Assembly: GCF_037392515.1 (NCBI RefSeq)
Contig: NC_090288.1
Coordinates: 7,681,501 to 7,745,500, forward strand
Direction: 5' to 3'
DNA length: 64,000 nt
Source of the DNA: Haliotis asinina
Taxonomy: Eukaryota > Mollusca > Gastropoda > Lepetellida > Haliotidae
Shown: one piece after another, positions 46,075 to 55,255 of the stretch
Layout of the letters: each line of letters starts with the position of its first letter
Numbering within the stretch: position 1 is the stretch's first letter
Translations under genes and position numbers: made by a program
Notes under the pieces: model-generated
What the model was told of the DNA's origin: nothing
The model's database searches: none
The model's input: the letters and a program-made list of their open reading frames with translations, nothing else

Positions 46075-46406
46075 ATTGTTGCAGGAGCTATTGCCCTGAT
46101 TTCATGGTTCATCCTCATGGCAGAGCTGATTATTGTGTACAGAAACTTTGGCAAAGGTCTCAGAGAAAGAGGTAGATATTGATTCAAATGATGTCATTTT
46201 ACAAGGGATCAGTGTTGAACATTTACATATATGTTTTGATTACATCAATGACAAAATATATCGACCTATTGTGAGCTGACCTCCATACTCAGGGTGTATG
46301 GTCAAAGTGCTAACATTATAACCCAGCTCAAGAACTTTTGAATTCTTCTCTTGGTTTTTTTCTTCCAGGCACCCGAACTAACTCAACATCTCATCTTCTT
46401 CACTAA
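31776..46406 (+). CDS. Multi-pass membrane protein of unknown family (334 aa, about eight TM segments)
   Basis: Ten exons, all GT-AG and phase-consistent: 31776-31886, 33383-33551, 34494-34642, 35864-35981, 36392-36450, 37562-37678, 40808-40894, 45756-45825, 46085-46171 and 46369-46406, stop TAA at 46404. They join to 1005 nt, 334 aa. The N-terminus (MADDQTATSSPGESSTDYTQ) is polar, has no signal peptide and is Ser/Thr rich, so it is probably cytosolic. Hydrophobic stretches start at about WAFLVVSSINILAAVG, FTILLLINAGFSAF, YALMLAILVVTMYC, VRLILVCILAPPNILLA, AAIFSCFLKLDLQ-VSFVVL, GIPYTLVWSILGWFVL, WAWVFAVAGVVKPGYYL and TIVYSLLAAGAIALISW. The tail is short and basic (GKGLRERGTR). No GPCR hallmark (DRY, NPxxY) or transporter motif was seen. 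It could be an orphan transporter-like or scaffold protein; I do not recognise the family. The introns are unusually rich in mobile elements. Confidence 0.85.
33001..33139. repeat. 139-bp near-perfect palindrome
   Basis: Arms 33001-33062 and 33076-33139 with a 13-nt loop. The core AGGGCATTATCATTTGCAGA is perfectly mirrored; only a few mismatches occur toward the loop. It lies in intron 1 of the membrane-protein gene. Probably a fold-back MITE, since small inserts of this shape with TA-rich flanks are common; no clear target duplication. Confidence 0.7.
33597..34206. mobile_element. ~610-bp MITE-like element with ~100-bp inverted ends
   Basis: Left arm GTAAACTTAGTCTCAGTAC...GGAGGTCGCG..AGGTAACC...CCAATCA (33604-33712) is matched inverted at 34090-34205. 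It lies in intron 2 of the membrane-protein gene. The exact ends and target duplication could not be fixed because AGTCTAAG and CATGC also recur inverted just outside. A truncated SINE abuts its right end. Confidence 0.65.
34207..34340 (+). repeat. SINE family I copy, 5' truncated
   Basis: GCTGAAGAACCAGGG, AGGTACAATGTGTGAAGCCC, TCTGGCGTCCCC and GATATTGCTGGAATATTGCT. It starts at the right end of the 610-bp inverted-repeat element. Confidence 0.85.
34712..34790 (-). repeat. tRNA-like SINE head fragment
   Basis: The minus strand reads GGTTCGAATCCCAGCATGGG, a perfect B box with tRNA-like surroundings, matching the 3' part of the tRNA-like core at 39.2 kb. Little else is alignable. Confidence 0.4.
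34820..35166 (+). repeat. SINE family II, full-length copy with long (CACT)n tail
   Basis: GGGACCCGTGAAGGTCCGGG to the (CACT)n tail at 35055-35166, in intron 3 of the membrane-protein gene. The long uniform tail suggests a fairly young or expanded copy. Confidence 0.92.
35055..35166. repeat. (CACT)n microsatellite, expanded SINE tail
   Basis: About 28 CACT units with a single interruption, attached to the 3' end of the SINE at 34820. Confidence 0.97.
35518..35745 (+). repeat. SINE family II copy
   Basis: GTTAGAACTGGTCCACAATA, GGATCGGGTGGTCAGCCGAC, GGTCCAGACTTGATTAC and ATCTCACTCACTCATCC. In intron 3 of the membrane-protein gene. Confidence 0.85.
36163..36332 (+). repeat. SINE family I, full-length copy
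   Basis: GATTAGCCTAGTGGTTAAAG to CTCACTCACTCGCTCACTCA, all blocks present. In intron 4 of the membrane-protein gene. Confidence 0.9.
36515..36696. mobile_element. Pogo/Tigger-like MITE, copy 2
   Basis: 182 bp flanked by TA, in intron 5 of the membrane-protein gene. It shares with copy 1 the terminal CAGTGGAAGCTGTGTAAACC, the GATGATAAAT centre and GGACAGATGCCG near the right end. Confidence 0.75.
37066..37490 (+). repeat. SINE family II, two copies one after the other
   Basis: The first (37066-37228) stops at TGATCACTGGATT, exactly where a second begins (GTGACCTGTGAAGGTCTGAG, 37230-37490). It is either a copy inserted into another or a truncated one abutted. In intron 5 of the membrane-protein gene, before exon 6. 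Confidence 0.8.
37802..38326 (-). mobile_element. Long tRNA-headed SINE (~525 bp) with (ATT)n tail
   Basis: On the minus strand it starts with a tRNA-like head (GGAGGCGCAGTGGGCAAGCT; B-box-like GGATCGAGCCC near 38250). A conserved-looking body of about 350 bp follows, then a tail GCGCTATATAAATATGC and AATAATAAT at 37802-37830. The GCGCTATATAAAT tail is shared by several animal SINE superfamilies with conserved cores (Nin-DC, Deu, V); which one this is could not be decided. It lies in intron 6 of the membrane-protein gene. Confidence 0.65.
38525..38955 (+). mobile_element. 5'-truncated LINE, C-terminal reverse-transcriptase tail
   Basis: The translation moves between frames but reads LKRLQKVQSIAGRFLYLL, then YLSSLLTQDVASRSLRSQD, VVPPVRLSYYGKNGFQHVAP and LLWSSFPLHI. 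This is the well-known end of CR1/L2/jockey-type LINE ORF2 (LQKVQNAAARL...L.WLPV...PSYLS.L...RSLRSS...V...G..AF...AP.LWN.LP). One long frame remains from about 38661. Lies in intron 6 of the membrane-protein gene. Confidence 0.75.
39035..39346 (+). mobile_element. Fold-back element with a tRNA-like pol III core
   Basis: A direct CATTATATGAAA lies at 39023-39034 and again at 39347-39358, a possible 12-bp target duplication. Inverted arms of about 50 bp (39035-39086 and 39254-39310) share TTCTTAGTAAAGTACAAATT. Between them, 39152-39246 is tRNA-like, with perfect A box TGGCTGAGCGG (39160-39170) and B box GGTTCGAATCC (39225-39235). The right arm is followed by 36 unmatched bases before the duplication. 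It lies in intron 6 of the membrane-protein gene. Confidence 0.65.
39152..39246 (+). pseudogene. tRNA-like sequence (class II, Leu/Ser style), core of the fold-back element
   Basis: Acceptor-like ends AGTCGCA and TGGGACT pair at 6 of 7 positions. D-arm, a long variable region and TTCGAAT are present, but the T-stem pairs poorly. Probably a tRNA-derived pol III promoter rather than a working tRNA. A similar tail, GGTTCGAATCCCAGCATGGG, occurs inverted at 34715-34790. Confidence 0.5.
39517..39675 (+). repeat. SINE family I, full-length copy
   Basis: GGGGTAGCCTAGTGGTTAAA, ATTTCTGGTGTCCCCAGG and GAAGTGGCATAAAAC plus an (ACTC) tail. In intron 6 of the membrane-protein gene. Confidence 0.88.
40186..40412 (+). 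repeat. SINE family II copy
   Basis: GAAGATCCAGGTTAGAACTG, ATTGATTTTCATGCTGATGA, ATTGTCTAGTCCAGAGTTGA and GATATTGCTGAGTGCTCC. In intron 6 of the membrane-protein gene. Confidence 0.8.
41641..41993. repeat. Tandemly duplicated ~287-bp block with an internal minisatellite, left part
   Basis: Copy 1 starts at 41641 (GAAACGCTTTCTTCAAAACC), copy 2 at 41928 (GAAACACTTTCTTCAAAACC). Each begins with the same CTTTCTTC...CATGACCATGA.TAATGAAT block and continues into a degenerate minisatellite of units like CTTCATGAACTCTTCAGGAAGT (41745-41927). Copy 2 is interrupted by the piggyBac-type element. Confidence 0.75.
43472..43970. repeat. Internal direct repeat, copy 1, of the piggyBac-type element
   Basis: Matches 44478-44965 through CGATACACAAAC.TTT, GATTGGTCAA, CTTCAGAAATTTAG, ACGCCCCATCACCT, TGTGACAGGT and ACGATTGGTCA. 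By eye about three quarters identical, so the duplication is older than the element's present insertion. Confidence 0.7.
44247..44320 (+). repeat. SINE family I, 3' fragment inside the piggyBac-type element
   Basis: GGGCACAATGTGTGAAGCCC, GCGATACTGCTGGAATATAG and AATCGCCGTAAAAC. Confidence 0.7.
44478..44965. repeat. Internal direct repeat, copy 2, of the piggyBac-type element
   Basis: Partner of 43472-43970, same orientation, separated by about 500 bp that include a truncated SINE tail. Confidence 0.7.
45367..45680. repeat. Tandemly duplicated block, right part of copy 2 with minisatellite
   Basis: Continues copy 2 after the 3.37-kb insertion: ATGACTCATCCAAACTAGCAT matches ATGATTCATCCAAACTAACAT of copy 1 (about 41707-41727). 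It is followed by degenerate CATGAACTCTTCAGGAAGT units. Confidence 0.7.
45711..45741. repeat. (GAT)n next to the exon 8 acceptor
   Basis: About ten GAT triplets ending 14 nt before the AG at 45754-45755 of the membrane-protein gene. Confidence 0.9.
46039..46073. repeat. (GAT)n next to the exon 9 acceptor
   Basis: About eleven GAT triplets ending about 10 nt before the AG at 46083-46084, where a pyrimidine tract would be expected. Confidence 0.9.
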
Positions 46407-47388
46407 CAACTGTCATGAACTCTCAGTTTCAACTACATGATCAACTTGGTTGTATCAACTGAATACAGTAGCCATAATTTTTTTGTGAAGCGAGCATAAC
46501 TGAGAGTTAACAGATTCACACAGTTTTTACAAAATTTATTGGCTCACAGTGAGACCTTACTGTTTGTTGCCAAAAGTAAATATAACAAACCAACTGTCAA
46601 AATAGGGGATGTGATTTTGCCAAACTTTTTTCTAGATGGTGAAATTCTAAATTAAGGTAAGACATATAGAAGGCCCCCTCTACCTCTACTCAATTTTACC
46701 CCAAGTTTCTCCAACCCGTTCCATCCTTCAGCAGCATTTAGGTTCCCGTACAACACATTTCACATATCAAAGTAGAAGCACTACTGTTGCACTGTCAGTT
46801 TGTCACTTTGGCACATGCTATGTGAAGATCAGAGGTCATATGATAGAAAAACTAGAGCACATGCCATGAGAAGGTGATGGTCATGTGATAGAAGTATCTG
46901 TTGGTGGTTATACTTTCTCAAAACTATTTGTAATCATGTTAAAAGATCTAATTTTACATGGAGTCTCGTTTGAAAAGGTTTGGTTCCAAATACGGTCAGT
47001 ATTGAGGGTATTGAAATATGGTTTATCACTGGCAGTCTTTTGACAGGGTTGGGGCAGTGGGGTAGCACAGATTCTAACAGAATGATGTATAACCATTATC
47101 ACAAGCAATTTTGACAGAATCGTCTATGAAAACAAGTTGTAACTAGCAAAGCAGGTCACAAGATTAGATAGATGCAATTATGAAAACATGAAGCTTTCAA
47201 TTTTATTTTTCAAAACAATGTTCAGGTTTAGACAGATCTGTAAACAAGATAATTAATCCCCCGAAATGTACATTAACCAACCAACATAGGTATACCTCGC
47301 ATTACTCCCCTCTGATTGGTTGAAATTTCATTTGCGGGAGAGAATTGTGCTTTGTTGCCAAAAAGGTGGATTTTATGGTAAATATACT

Positions 47389-47867
47389 GGCGTCTCCTAT
47401 TCTCACGGTACTTACGGATATCGGCTGAAAAAATAATACAAACAGTTCTTTTCGTATGTATGCTTGTTGTTTTTAAATGAAGAGATTACCCCTCTAACAT
47501 CTGCATCTATCACCTGCTTGATCCATCAGGTGTATTATCGCAATTGAGCTCGATGAAAAACATGGACGTCCGCCGCTGACTTTTTGAGACATCTCCTATT
47601 CTCGCGGTACAACGAGAAAGCAATGTTATTAGGTGTAAGGAAGGGGAATCTTATCGGAAAGGGCGGGGAAGAGTTACTATTTTTCCAAGTTGGTTAAAAC
47701 TCACAAATATTCGTTACATTGCAAAAATTTTGATTATTCAGAGACTTGGACCACTTCCTAGTTACCAGTCAGTGATGTAAACAACCGCTAAGCATCACAC
47801 ATTGGCGACCTCAGCAGAAAATGTCTTTACCGCGAGAATAGGAAACCTGTGAGAATAGGAGACGGCC
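47389..47867. mobile_element. ~480-bp inverted-repeat element, TCTCCTATTCTC ends
   Basis: Left end GGCGTCTCCTATTCTCAC, right end its inverse (GTGAGAATAGGAGACGGCC). The motif TCCTATTCTCGCGGTA occurs again inside at 47589 and inverted at 47825. No target duplication could be assigned and no coding capacity seen. Confidence 0.6.
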
Positions 47868-48238
47868 CTATATATGTCAAACTGAAGGGTTTTCATTTAC
47901 AAGGATGTCAATAAATGATATATGTATTTGCCTAGAGCATATGTGATCTTTAAAGTGTTCAATCATTAAGCTGAAGACTTAGGATACGTTCCACACATGG
48001 GTACAAGGTGATATTGCTGAGGAGGGTGTACTCATGGTTTTCCAACATTTGGAAGCTTAGAGGATTAAGAACTGTGGGACAGACCAACTTTCATTTTAGG
48101 GTCGACAGACTGGATAGGTGACTTAAAAACAACAAGATGGACTGTCAGCCTGTATAGGGTTGACAGTCTGGAGATGGTGACTCTCACATAACAAAACAGA
48201 ATGGACTGTTAAGAAGTTGTTTATTACATCTCTGACAA

Positions 48239-48757
48239 CATCCTCGATATCTCCAGGGTATACGTTCCAATAAATTTCCACTATGCCCTGGATGCATCTA
48301 CGGCAGGACCCAAAAATTTATTACCTCCCTTTGCTGGCTCCACATGCTCACAGTAGCCAATTGGCTAAGCCGACGTTACAACTGAACTTGCCAGCGTCAA
48401 CAAAGATAGCGGTTACAGCTGCGAAGTTTGTTTGCAGTGCGACTCAGATTTTGGGGAAATCATGCAGACACATTGATAGGTCCGACAATTTAACAACAAC
48501 AAAAACAAGAAATATGCAAGAACTCCTTCGGCCTCTTTCAGGGAACCTGTGCATGGTTCGTGTTGCCAAGTTTAATCAGTTAGATAATTTGAAAAACGAA
48601 AGCGAGTTGTGATTGGTTCGCTCAATTCCCTGCATATACATCTGATTGGATAAAAAGCCAGCCAAGGGGGGTAATAAATTTTTCCGGCTTAGCTGTAGAT
48701 GCATCCAGGGTATAGTGGAAACTTATCGGAATTTACACCCTTAAGATATCGAGGATG
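48239..48757. mobile_element. 519-bp inverted-repeat element with perfect 9-bp target duplication
   Basis: Bounded by CTCTGACAA at 48230-48238 and again at 48758-48766. Inverted arms of about 100 bp (48239-48339 and 48657-48757) begin CATCCTCGATATC and share CCCTGGATGCATCTAC and AATTTATTACC. A 9-bp duplication with long arms is typical of Mutator-like (MULE) elements; Merlin elements (8-9 bp) are an alternative. The 109-aa open frame inside is not recognisable, so it is probably non-autonomous. Confidence 0.8.
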
Positions 48758-51020
48758 CTCTGACAATGGATCATCATTCAACATAATGACATCAACACTT
48801 CCACTTCGTCTCTAAACTAAAGTCATTATAAACAAGGTTTCCACCTTCATGCCTGTACTTGAGGTACTGGATACAAACTTGAGCATTTGCCATGATTGCA
48901 ATGGACCAAAGAAAAGATTGCAAGTATATACATCAAGTTTGGTGAACACATTTCAGTTTGACACTAGCAATCCAGCCTGACACCCCGACCAAGAGTTGAC
49001 CCATACCAATTCTTGTATTCTACACCTGGCTGATTTTGTTGTTTTATGAAATGTTGGGAAACCAGGGGCACCCTGCTAAGGTGTCGGTAAGAGTGACATT
49101 ACACCATGCTGACTGACACATTTACCTCTCAGACATACTTTACCTCAATGATTTGCAAGCACATGGCAGTACCTCTGGGTGATTATTGATGAAACACTGA
49201 ACAGTATCTATAGATTGCGGCTGGATGTGAAACTCAGGGTAGGAAAAGCCTGTCCTGACCAAAACTTACCAGCCCATAAAATATCTTCATATACACGTCT
49301 CAATTTTATCCTGACTTTGAGGAAGGGGAACTTGAGAATCTGTCAGTCCGAGTTGAAAATAACCCATCCCGAGCAGTCGGGCAGGCAGGCAGGTATTTCA
49401 AATGCTGACTGTGTTGTGTAGAGTTTTGTCTCCTGAGCAGTCAACATTTCCACAGATGGAGAACTGAACGTTTTTGAAGGATCTTTCAACCATGAAATAA
49501 CTAACAATATTGTATAGTTGCTGCACATCCAAGTCCCTCAGTCCGATGTATGTGATGCCCTCAGATACATTCCCTCCTCTCCTCCGATATTACAAGCTCT
49601 TAACCTCAATTTGACCCTGGCTGCAGAGTAAAGAAAGTACTTGACAAAGGGTTCCTAATTAGTAAAGGATAATCTTGTTCCATATGAAGTATATGTGACA
49701 AAGCTGTCTCTGTGATCCTAAGAAATCTCTATGAAGATGGTTACTTTGTGTTCTAAGCCTGTGTTAGTCATGATATGTTTTCTGTAAAAGATGCCAGAAA
49801 CATGTGCAAAGGCCAGTCATTTGTTCAGATAAAACACAGAAACACATGTCAGTATATATGCAGAAGCAAAAACCCAAAGCGTTGCATTCAGTAGTTTCAA
49901 GGATCAAAACGAGTCATTGACTATAAAATTACAAGTCAACTAAATCCTTAGTCATGATTAATTCTGAGGTGTGACAGTAATTAAGGCTGAAGCTTTAATT
50001 TGACATACCTCCAACAGCAGATTTCTAAATTATCAGCATTACATTTCTTCTTGCCATTTCTTTTTTACGAAAATGTATTTCATATATAATATAATTTTGT
50101 TATTGTCTGTGTTGCCAAATAATAATGAATTTTCTTCAAATCTCATAGAATTTGGCATTTCTGAATCTGGAATTGCTTTGGGTGACTATTTTGTCACAGA
50201 TACATAGATTGTTTTCATTCTGTTATTATTATACCAGCTATAATATCCATGGAAATAATGACTCATGGAAAATGTCTACAAACAATGAAGATCTGTGGGA
50301 TATATGAAAAAAAAGACATGACACTGCAGCAAGAAAAATAAACTTTATTCATTGTTTATCTTTTGCAGCTTTTGAAGTTCTTGCAACAGAAAACTCCAGC
50401 TTGTTGACAGGACGAAGGTCAAGGTGGCAGTGATTCAAGGTGAACAACTCCATGATTCTGGTTGCCATGGTAGCTGATCACAAGCTTTGTACATAAACAA
50501 GCAAATCTGTGATGTTGGCTGTAGTGCTGTTCTGCTCAGTGGGCAAGCTTTCAGTTATTTTGAAAGAATGATCTTGAAACATCATTCAAAACTACTGTGG
50601 CAAAATGTTTCCTGTCTTCTCAAGTCTCGGTCACTTTCATGGAGTTATCATCCTGAACTCCTGAAGTTGTCTACAAGTTACTTTGATGTTTTTCGGTCAG
50701 GTTTCTTAAACATGGTACCAATATTCTGTTTATTTTGAATGTTGTACTTATATTCATTTCTTATTTTATTTTTAATGTTTTCCAAAATATATTTTGACGT
50801 CCCTTTTTTATATGTATTTTTTAACAACCTATCCACATCAATGTAAAAAGTGAGAAAAAACTGTTTTGCAGATGTATTTTAATATATTTCATCAAAAGAT
50901 GTTTTATTGGTTTGTGAACATTCAGTGGTAAATATCCAGAAGTTAGAATTGTTTATCCATTTATTATAATCGTAGTAGCTGTTGTAATAGTTAGGCCCTG
51001 TGAATTTCGTTTCATACATA

Positions 51021-51140
51021 CTGAACAGCAAAAGAAACGCATGTTTAGAAATGTGAAATCTTGTGAAAGCAAGCTTTCATGTTTGTCTTCTTTTCAAAAA
51101 CTTGACAAAATGCCATAGTTGCATATCTTTTGCTGTTCAG
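51021..51140. mobile_element. 120-bp Tc1/mariner-type MITE
   Basis: Perfect 15-bp inverted ends CTGAACAGCAAAAGA with TA on each side (51019-51020 and 51141-51142). Ends of this CTGAACAGCAAAAGAAACGC type are typical of mollusc Tc1/mariner relatives. A further degenerate right-end-like sequence (TTTTGCTGTACAGTATA) occurs at 51380-51396. Confidence 0.7.
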
Positions 51141-51401
51141 TATTTATTGATACACTATCTAGTGGCTTTTCACAAAGCAAAAGGATAAAATATATCATTC
51201 AGATGTATCTGTTGTGTTGCAACCCTGAAGATGGTGGTGTGAACTGTTCTTTAGAAATGAATTCAGAACAGCATAAGAAACACAAATTTCAAAAACCAAA
51301 CCTCATGAAAGCTAATGTTTATGCATTCATGTCTATGTTTTCTATTTAAAACCTTGACCATAACAAACAGAGTTGAGTTTATTTTGCTGTACAGTATAGA
51401 T

Positions 51402-51478
51402 CAATGTTCAAGTTTCAATCTCAGGAATATCTGGTCCAGCACAGGAAAATTGCTGAATGCGATGTAAAACAACAAACA
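51402..51478 (+). repeat. SINE family II, 3' fragment
   Basis: GATCAATGTTCAAG, TCTGGTCCAGCACAGG and AAATTGCTGAATGCGATGTA. Old and shortened. Confidence 0.55.
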
Positions 51479-51754
51479 GATATGTCTTGAAGTTTTTGTT
51501 TTGGTTTCATTGAAGTGTTACCTTTTGTCAATATGAGTACTATGACCTCATTGAATTGGAACAGCTGTGGTCATTATATCATTTTTAATTTTATGAAACA
51601 TTGTCTGGGACTCTTGCCTGATGAAATGACATATCTTAAGTGAAAGTACACTATGTTGGTCACTGGACAATGTGGCTGTGTGTGATGATGAGGTATTAGA
51701 TCATCTCAAAGCTTGTGTATAGTTATAGGTAGATAGCATGCAAGAAGAATCGGT

Positions 51755-51985
51755 GGTGATGTGACAGGTATATTGGCTGCCAGAAGTCTGTGGTGATACG
51801 ACAGGTATATTGGCTGCAAGCAGTCAGTGGTGTATGACATGTATATTGGCTGCAAGCAGTCAGTGGTGTATGACAGGTATATTGGCTTAAAGAAGTCTGT
51901 GGTGATATGACAGGTATATTGGCTTAAAGAAGTCTGTGGTGATATGACAGGTATATTGGCTGCAAGAAAAGTCTGTGATAGCATG
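51755..51985. repeat. Minisatellite of ~34-37 bp units
   Basis: About seven units of GACAGGTATATTGGCT plus GCAAGCAGTC or TAAAGAAGTC plus TGTGGTGATAT. Two subtypes (GCAAGCAG and TTAAAGAAG) occur in blocks. Confidence 0.8.
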
Positions 51986-54888
51986 GGGAGGAAGTAGCCA
52001 GTAAGAACAGCCCATATCTTAGTGTCACAGGTCAGAGGCAGATAGAACTTTTTGAGAAAGTGGTGCACACTTCATTTTCACAAATTTTCATGGGTCATTT
52101 AATAAACTTTCAGGACAAAAGAAAGTGTATGCACCCCTGCACTCCCCTCAGGATCCGCTTATGTAGACATATGGCATGTGAGAAGTCTGTGCTGTATGGC
52201 AGCAGGAATAAAGGAGTCTAGAGAATCAGGAGTCACAGATAACTAGAATGTGGAACAACATTCTGCTCAAAACAGTGTACTTATACAGTATCTTTTAAAT
52301 TCATCAGGTCGTGAATAGTTGGTTTGGAAAGTAGTTGATGTGCAGAGTATAATAATACATGGCTGACTGTGAAATTTCAATTCATATGGATTTGTAATCA
52401 CATGTATTTTCTTTCGTGTTCTCAGAATGTTGTCTGTTCTATATTACTGTCATGTATGTGTATGATTAATGTCCGCCTAGGTCGGTTAGCTGAACGGCTT
52501 GTTGACGTTTAGCTGGCTGAACTATGCCCCGCCAGAAGTCCCAATCATTGGTGGTTGTTCCTGAGAATGTTGAGAATATACCTTCACAGGCCGGGAACGT
52601 ATCATCGCCAGGCATAATGTCCAGGGTCAACCTAACCGACACAAGAGGATCTATTCCAATGTATCGCGCAATATCAAATTCAGTGGAGAATTTATTTTCC
52701 ACTAAACTCAGTCAACTTCACAAATCAGAATGCCTGATACTTATGCAATTGTGAGTTATCTCCCCTATCGATTTCCTTTTACCGCATCTTGAAATTTGAT
52801 TGGTCGAAAGATTTACGAGACCCACGAGAATATACCCGTGGGTTAGTGTACGTATTCTGAAATTCATTACTCGTAGAAATAGAGGATGTGAAAGTATTTT
52901 TGGTGTATCAGTAATATGTTTCACTTTCATGTGCTGGCTCATACTGTAATCGCGCTCTGGTCTATCGCCAGCCCACCTCTACCTCTATTGATTTATACTT
53001 GCTCCTGTTACACACTCATAACCCACTTCTGGTGTAACCTATGTGACAGCATCTATATGATTTATTTCACAATATTTTCCACCGACAAAACACATCTTAC
53101 CATCTATATTCTTGCATATTGTTTACAAAGCGAATTGTCCCACCTTTTATGTCTGCATTAGGCTACGTCCCTCTTCATCGACTGACTCTTTTGTCTGTGG
53201 CAGGAGAAAATGGCGCCAAAATACGACATACAATTTTTCTTTTTCAGCGTGTAGATATAGATACATACAATGGTATTGAAAGTCCAGTATCTATTTTGAA
53301 ATGCGCAAAATGATTTTGTAATGTTATTAAATTGTATTGGGATACGTTTATTTGCATTCAAAATGCATCTGTACATTTGTTGGTGAAAACGTGAACCTCG
53401 AAGGCCATTCACATTCAGAACCTTCTTGCCGCCACTACTGAAACTAAAATACTCTGGTTTGAATAGGTCACTTCAACAAATGAATGTTTTAAATTTTCTG
53501 GTGGGATAAATGAGCAGTGTTGGCTCCATTTTCTGTATGCAGTTTGAATATGAAATCACTTGTATCAAGATAAATGTCTAAAGATTTTTTCTGATGAGTT
53601 ACTGCAAACATTCAACTGGCGTGTTTCAGTCAGGAGATAGAACAAAGCTATTCTTTAAGTTTGCGTATATATAGATGGTGTTAAAAGTTTTGTAATATTT
53701 TTGAAATGCACAGGGTTTTTTAATAATTGAGAGAATTGTTGATGTCTATTTTACTGTAAAGCTGCATTGTAAAGGATATGTAATGTTTTATTGTACTGAC
53801 TTGTATGTATTGTAATATTCTGTGGTTGTACATGTATTCGTGAAAGCTTGGACTTCAAAATGGTGCTTTGTCATATGATACCTAATAAAACATACTAAAG
53901 CAAAATCATTAAGTAAATAGTGTCACTGTACTTCCGGTGATGCTAGTCTTCGTTGTGGTTAAGTCGGAACTTCACAGCTTCGGAACATGCAAGCCATTAC
54001 TGCAATATCGATTGTACTTGCTTGAGCTGAATTTGAATTTTGATACATTTCCTTAATGAAATAAAATATTACTTTTAATCAGTTCTCAGTTCTTTCGACC
54101 AACGTATGTTGGTGTCGCGAAATTTATTTAATTAATTTATTTATTTTTGTAACAGGTGCCGACAGTGCAACAATGGGTTTTAAGGGGAGACACTCGCACT
54201 TGTGTACACTGTCACTGACGGGGTCTTAGCATTATGTTAGCTAGTTGAGCTGTCATTACCCTAGAAGCACTGCTTTACATCGTAGTGCTGTGTGGACTAG
54301 TTGGTTATAGCCCGGGAAAGCCTCTTTTAAGAAAAACAGAGTTGAAAATGGCGTGGCTCAACCGGCAATGGGCATGTTTGAGTGATCGTATGAATGTGGC
54401 TCTCCCGAAAATGCGCAATTAGCTAATCCATGTTACAGTATATAATGGGTAGCAAATATTGAAATATCCATTATGTAACATCTAGAAATCCTGTTGAATT
54501 GTTCGTGGAGAAAAGTCCAGATCACGCAAACAAGCTGCCTCATATAGGTATTCAAACACATTTTACGAATTATTTATCATTATACAGAGAGGATGAGTGC
54601 CCATGCCATGCTATGTTTACGACACGAGTGCCTCAATGTTGATATTTCCCGAGCAAGAGCGAGGGATATACCGATATTTAGGCACGAGTGTCAACATTAT
54701 ATGTTATGGGGACGAATATAATATTCTGTTTATTACAAAAGTCGTTAAATTGAGGAAAATAAACCCAAATCTACTTTCAAGCCCGAGGGTATCGTTTGAA
54801 AAATATGAACCTCAATATGTTCGTCGTCGTAGGTAATAAAACCAATTATTTCTTTGAACCATTTTAACTTGTGGGAGGGCCATAACAG

Positions 54889-54945
54889 CGTTTTCCGTTT
54901 CAGGTGATGTTTTCCGTTTCAGACGATTTTTTCCGTTTCAGGTAA
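54889..54945. repeat. Triple TTTTCCGTTTCAG repeat
   Basis: Three near-identical units of about 19-20 bp (GTTTTCCGTTTCAGGTGAT and variants), each ending CAG, before the 3' end of the PLP-enzyme gene. Confidence 0.7.
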
Positions 54946-55249
54946 CATTTATGACTAGATTTTCCGAAATTCCCAAATCAGTATCTTGGCAGCCGTTGCC
55001 GTAATGACGCTTTGATTTCAAGTTGAAACGTGATCTTAAATTTTATGGAAATTTCTTGTCCAAACGTCTCGGCTGCTGCAACATACCTGTCATAAAAACC
55101 AAAGTGGTTACCATGATTCCCGGGCGGACAACGACTAGGCTGCAGACGTTGCTAAGCGACAAGCATTACCATTTATGTGATGTCAGCTTAGCGTACACCG
55201 GCCTTAACACTAGGTTCCCGTTGGTTAAACCAGAAGAGCTCAGTGTTGA

Positions 55250-55255
55250 TTTATT
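55250..55255 (-). terminator. Putative polyadenylation signal of the PLP-enzyme gene
   Basis: AATAAA on the minus strand about 100 nt after the TGA stop at 55356, a normal spacing for a short 3' UTR. Confidence 0.45.

Larger units (their letters stand above)
46407..55249. other. Downstream/intergenic region
   Basis: AATAAA occurs at 47911 and 53884, either of which could end a long 3' UTR. Besides the inverted-repeat elements at 47389, 48239 and 51021 and the minisatellite at 51755, no exon is recognised. The 76-codon frame at 52524 is unassigned; an A-box-like TAGCTGAACGG precedes it at 52488. Confidence 0.45.

Noticed and set aside
31776-46406. Calling the membrane protein a GPCR
   Set aside because: About eight hydrophobic segments and no DRY, NPxxY or other receptor motifs.
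48283-48612. 109-codon frame inside the 9-bp-duplication element
   Set aside because: No transposase or other motif; partly in the inverted arm. Kept only as part of the element.
52524-52754. 76-codon frame as a gene
   Set aside because: No recognisable domain, no splice partner and no conserved start context; left unassigned.
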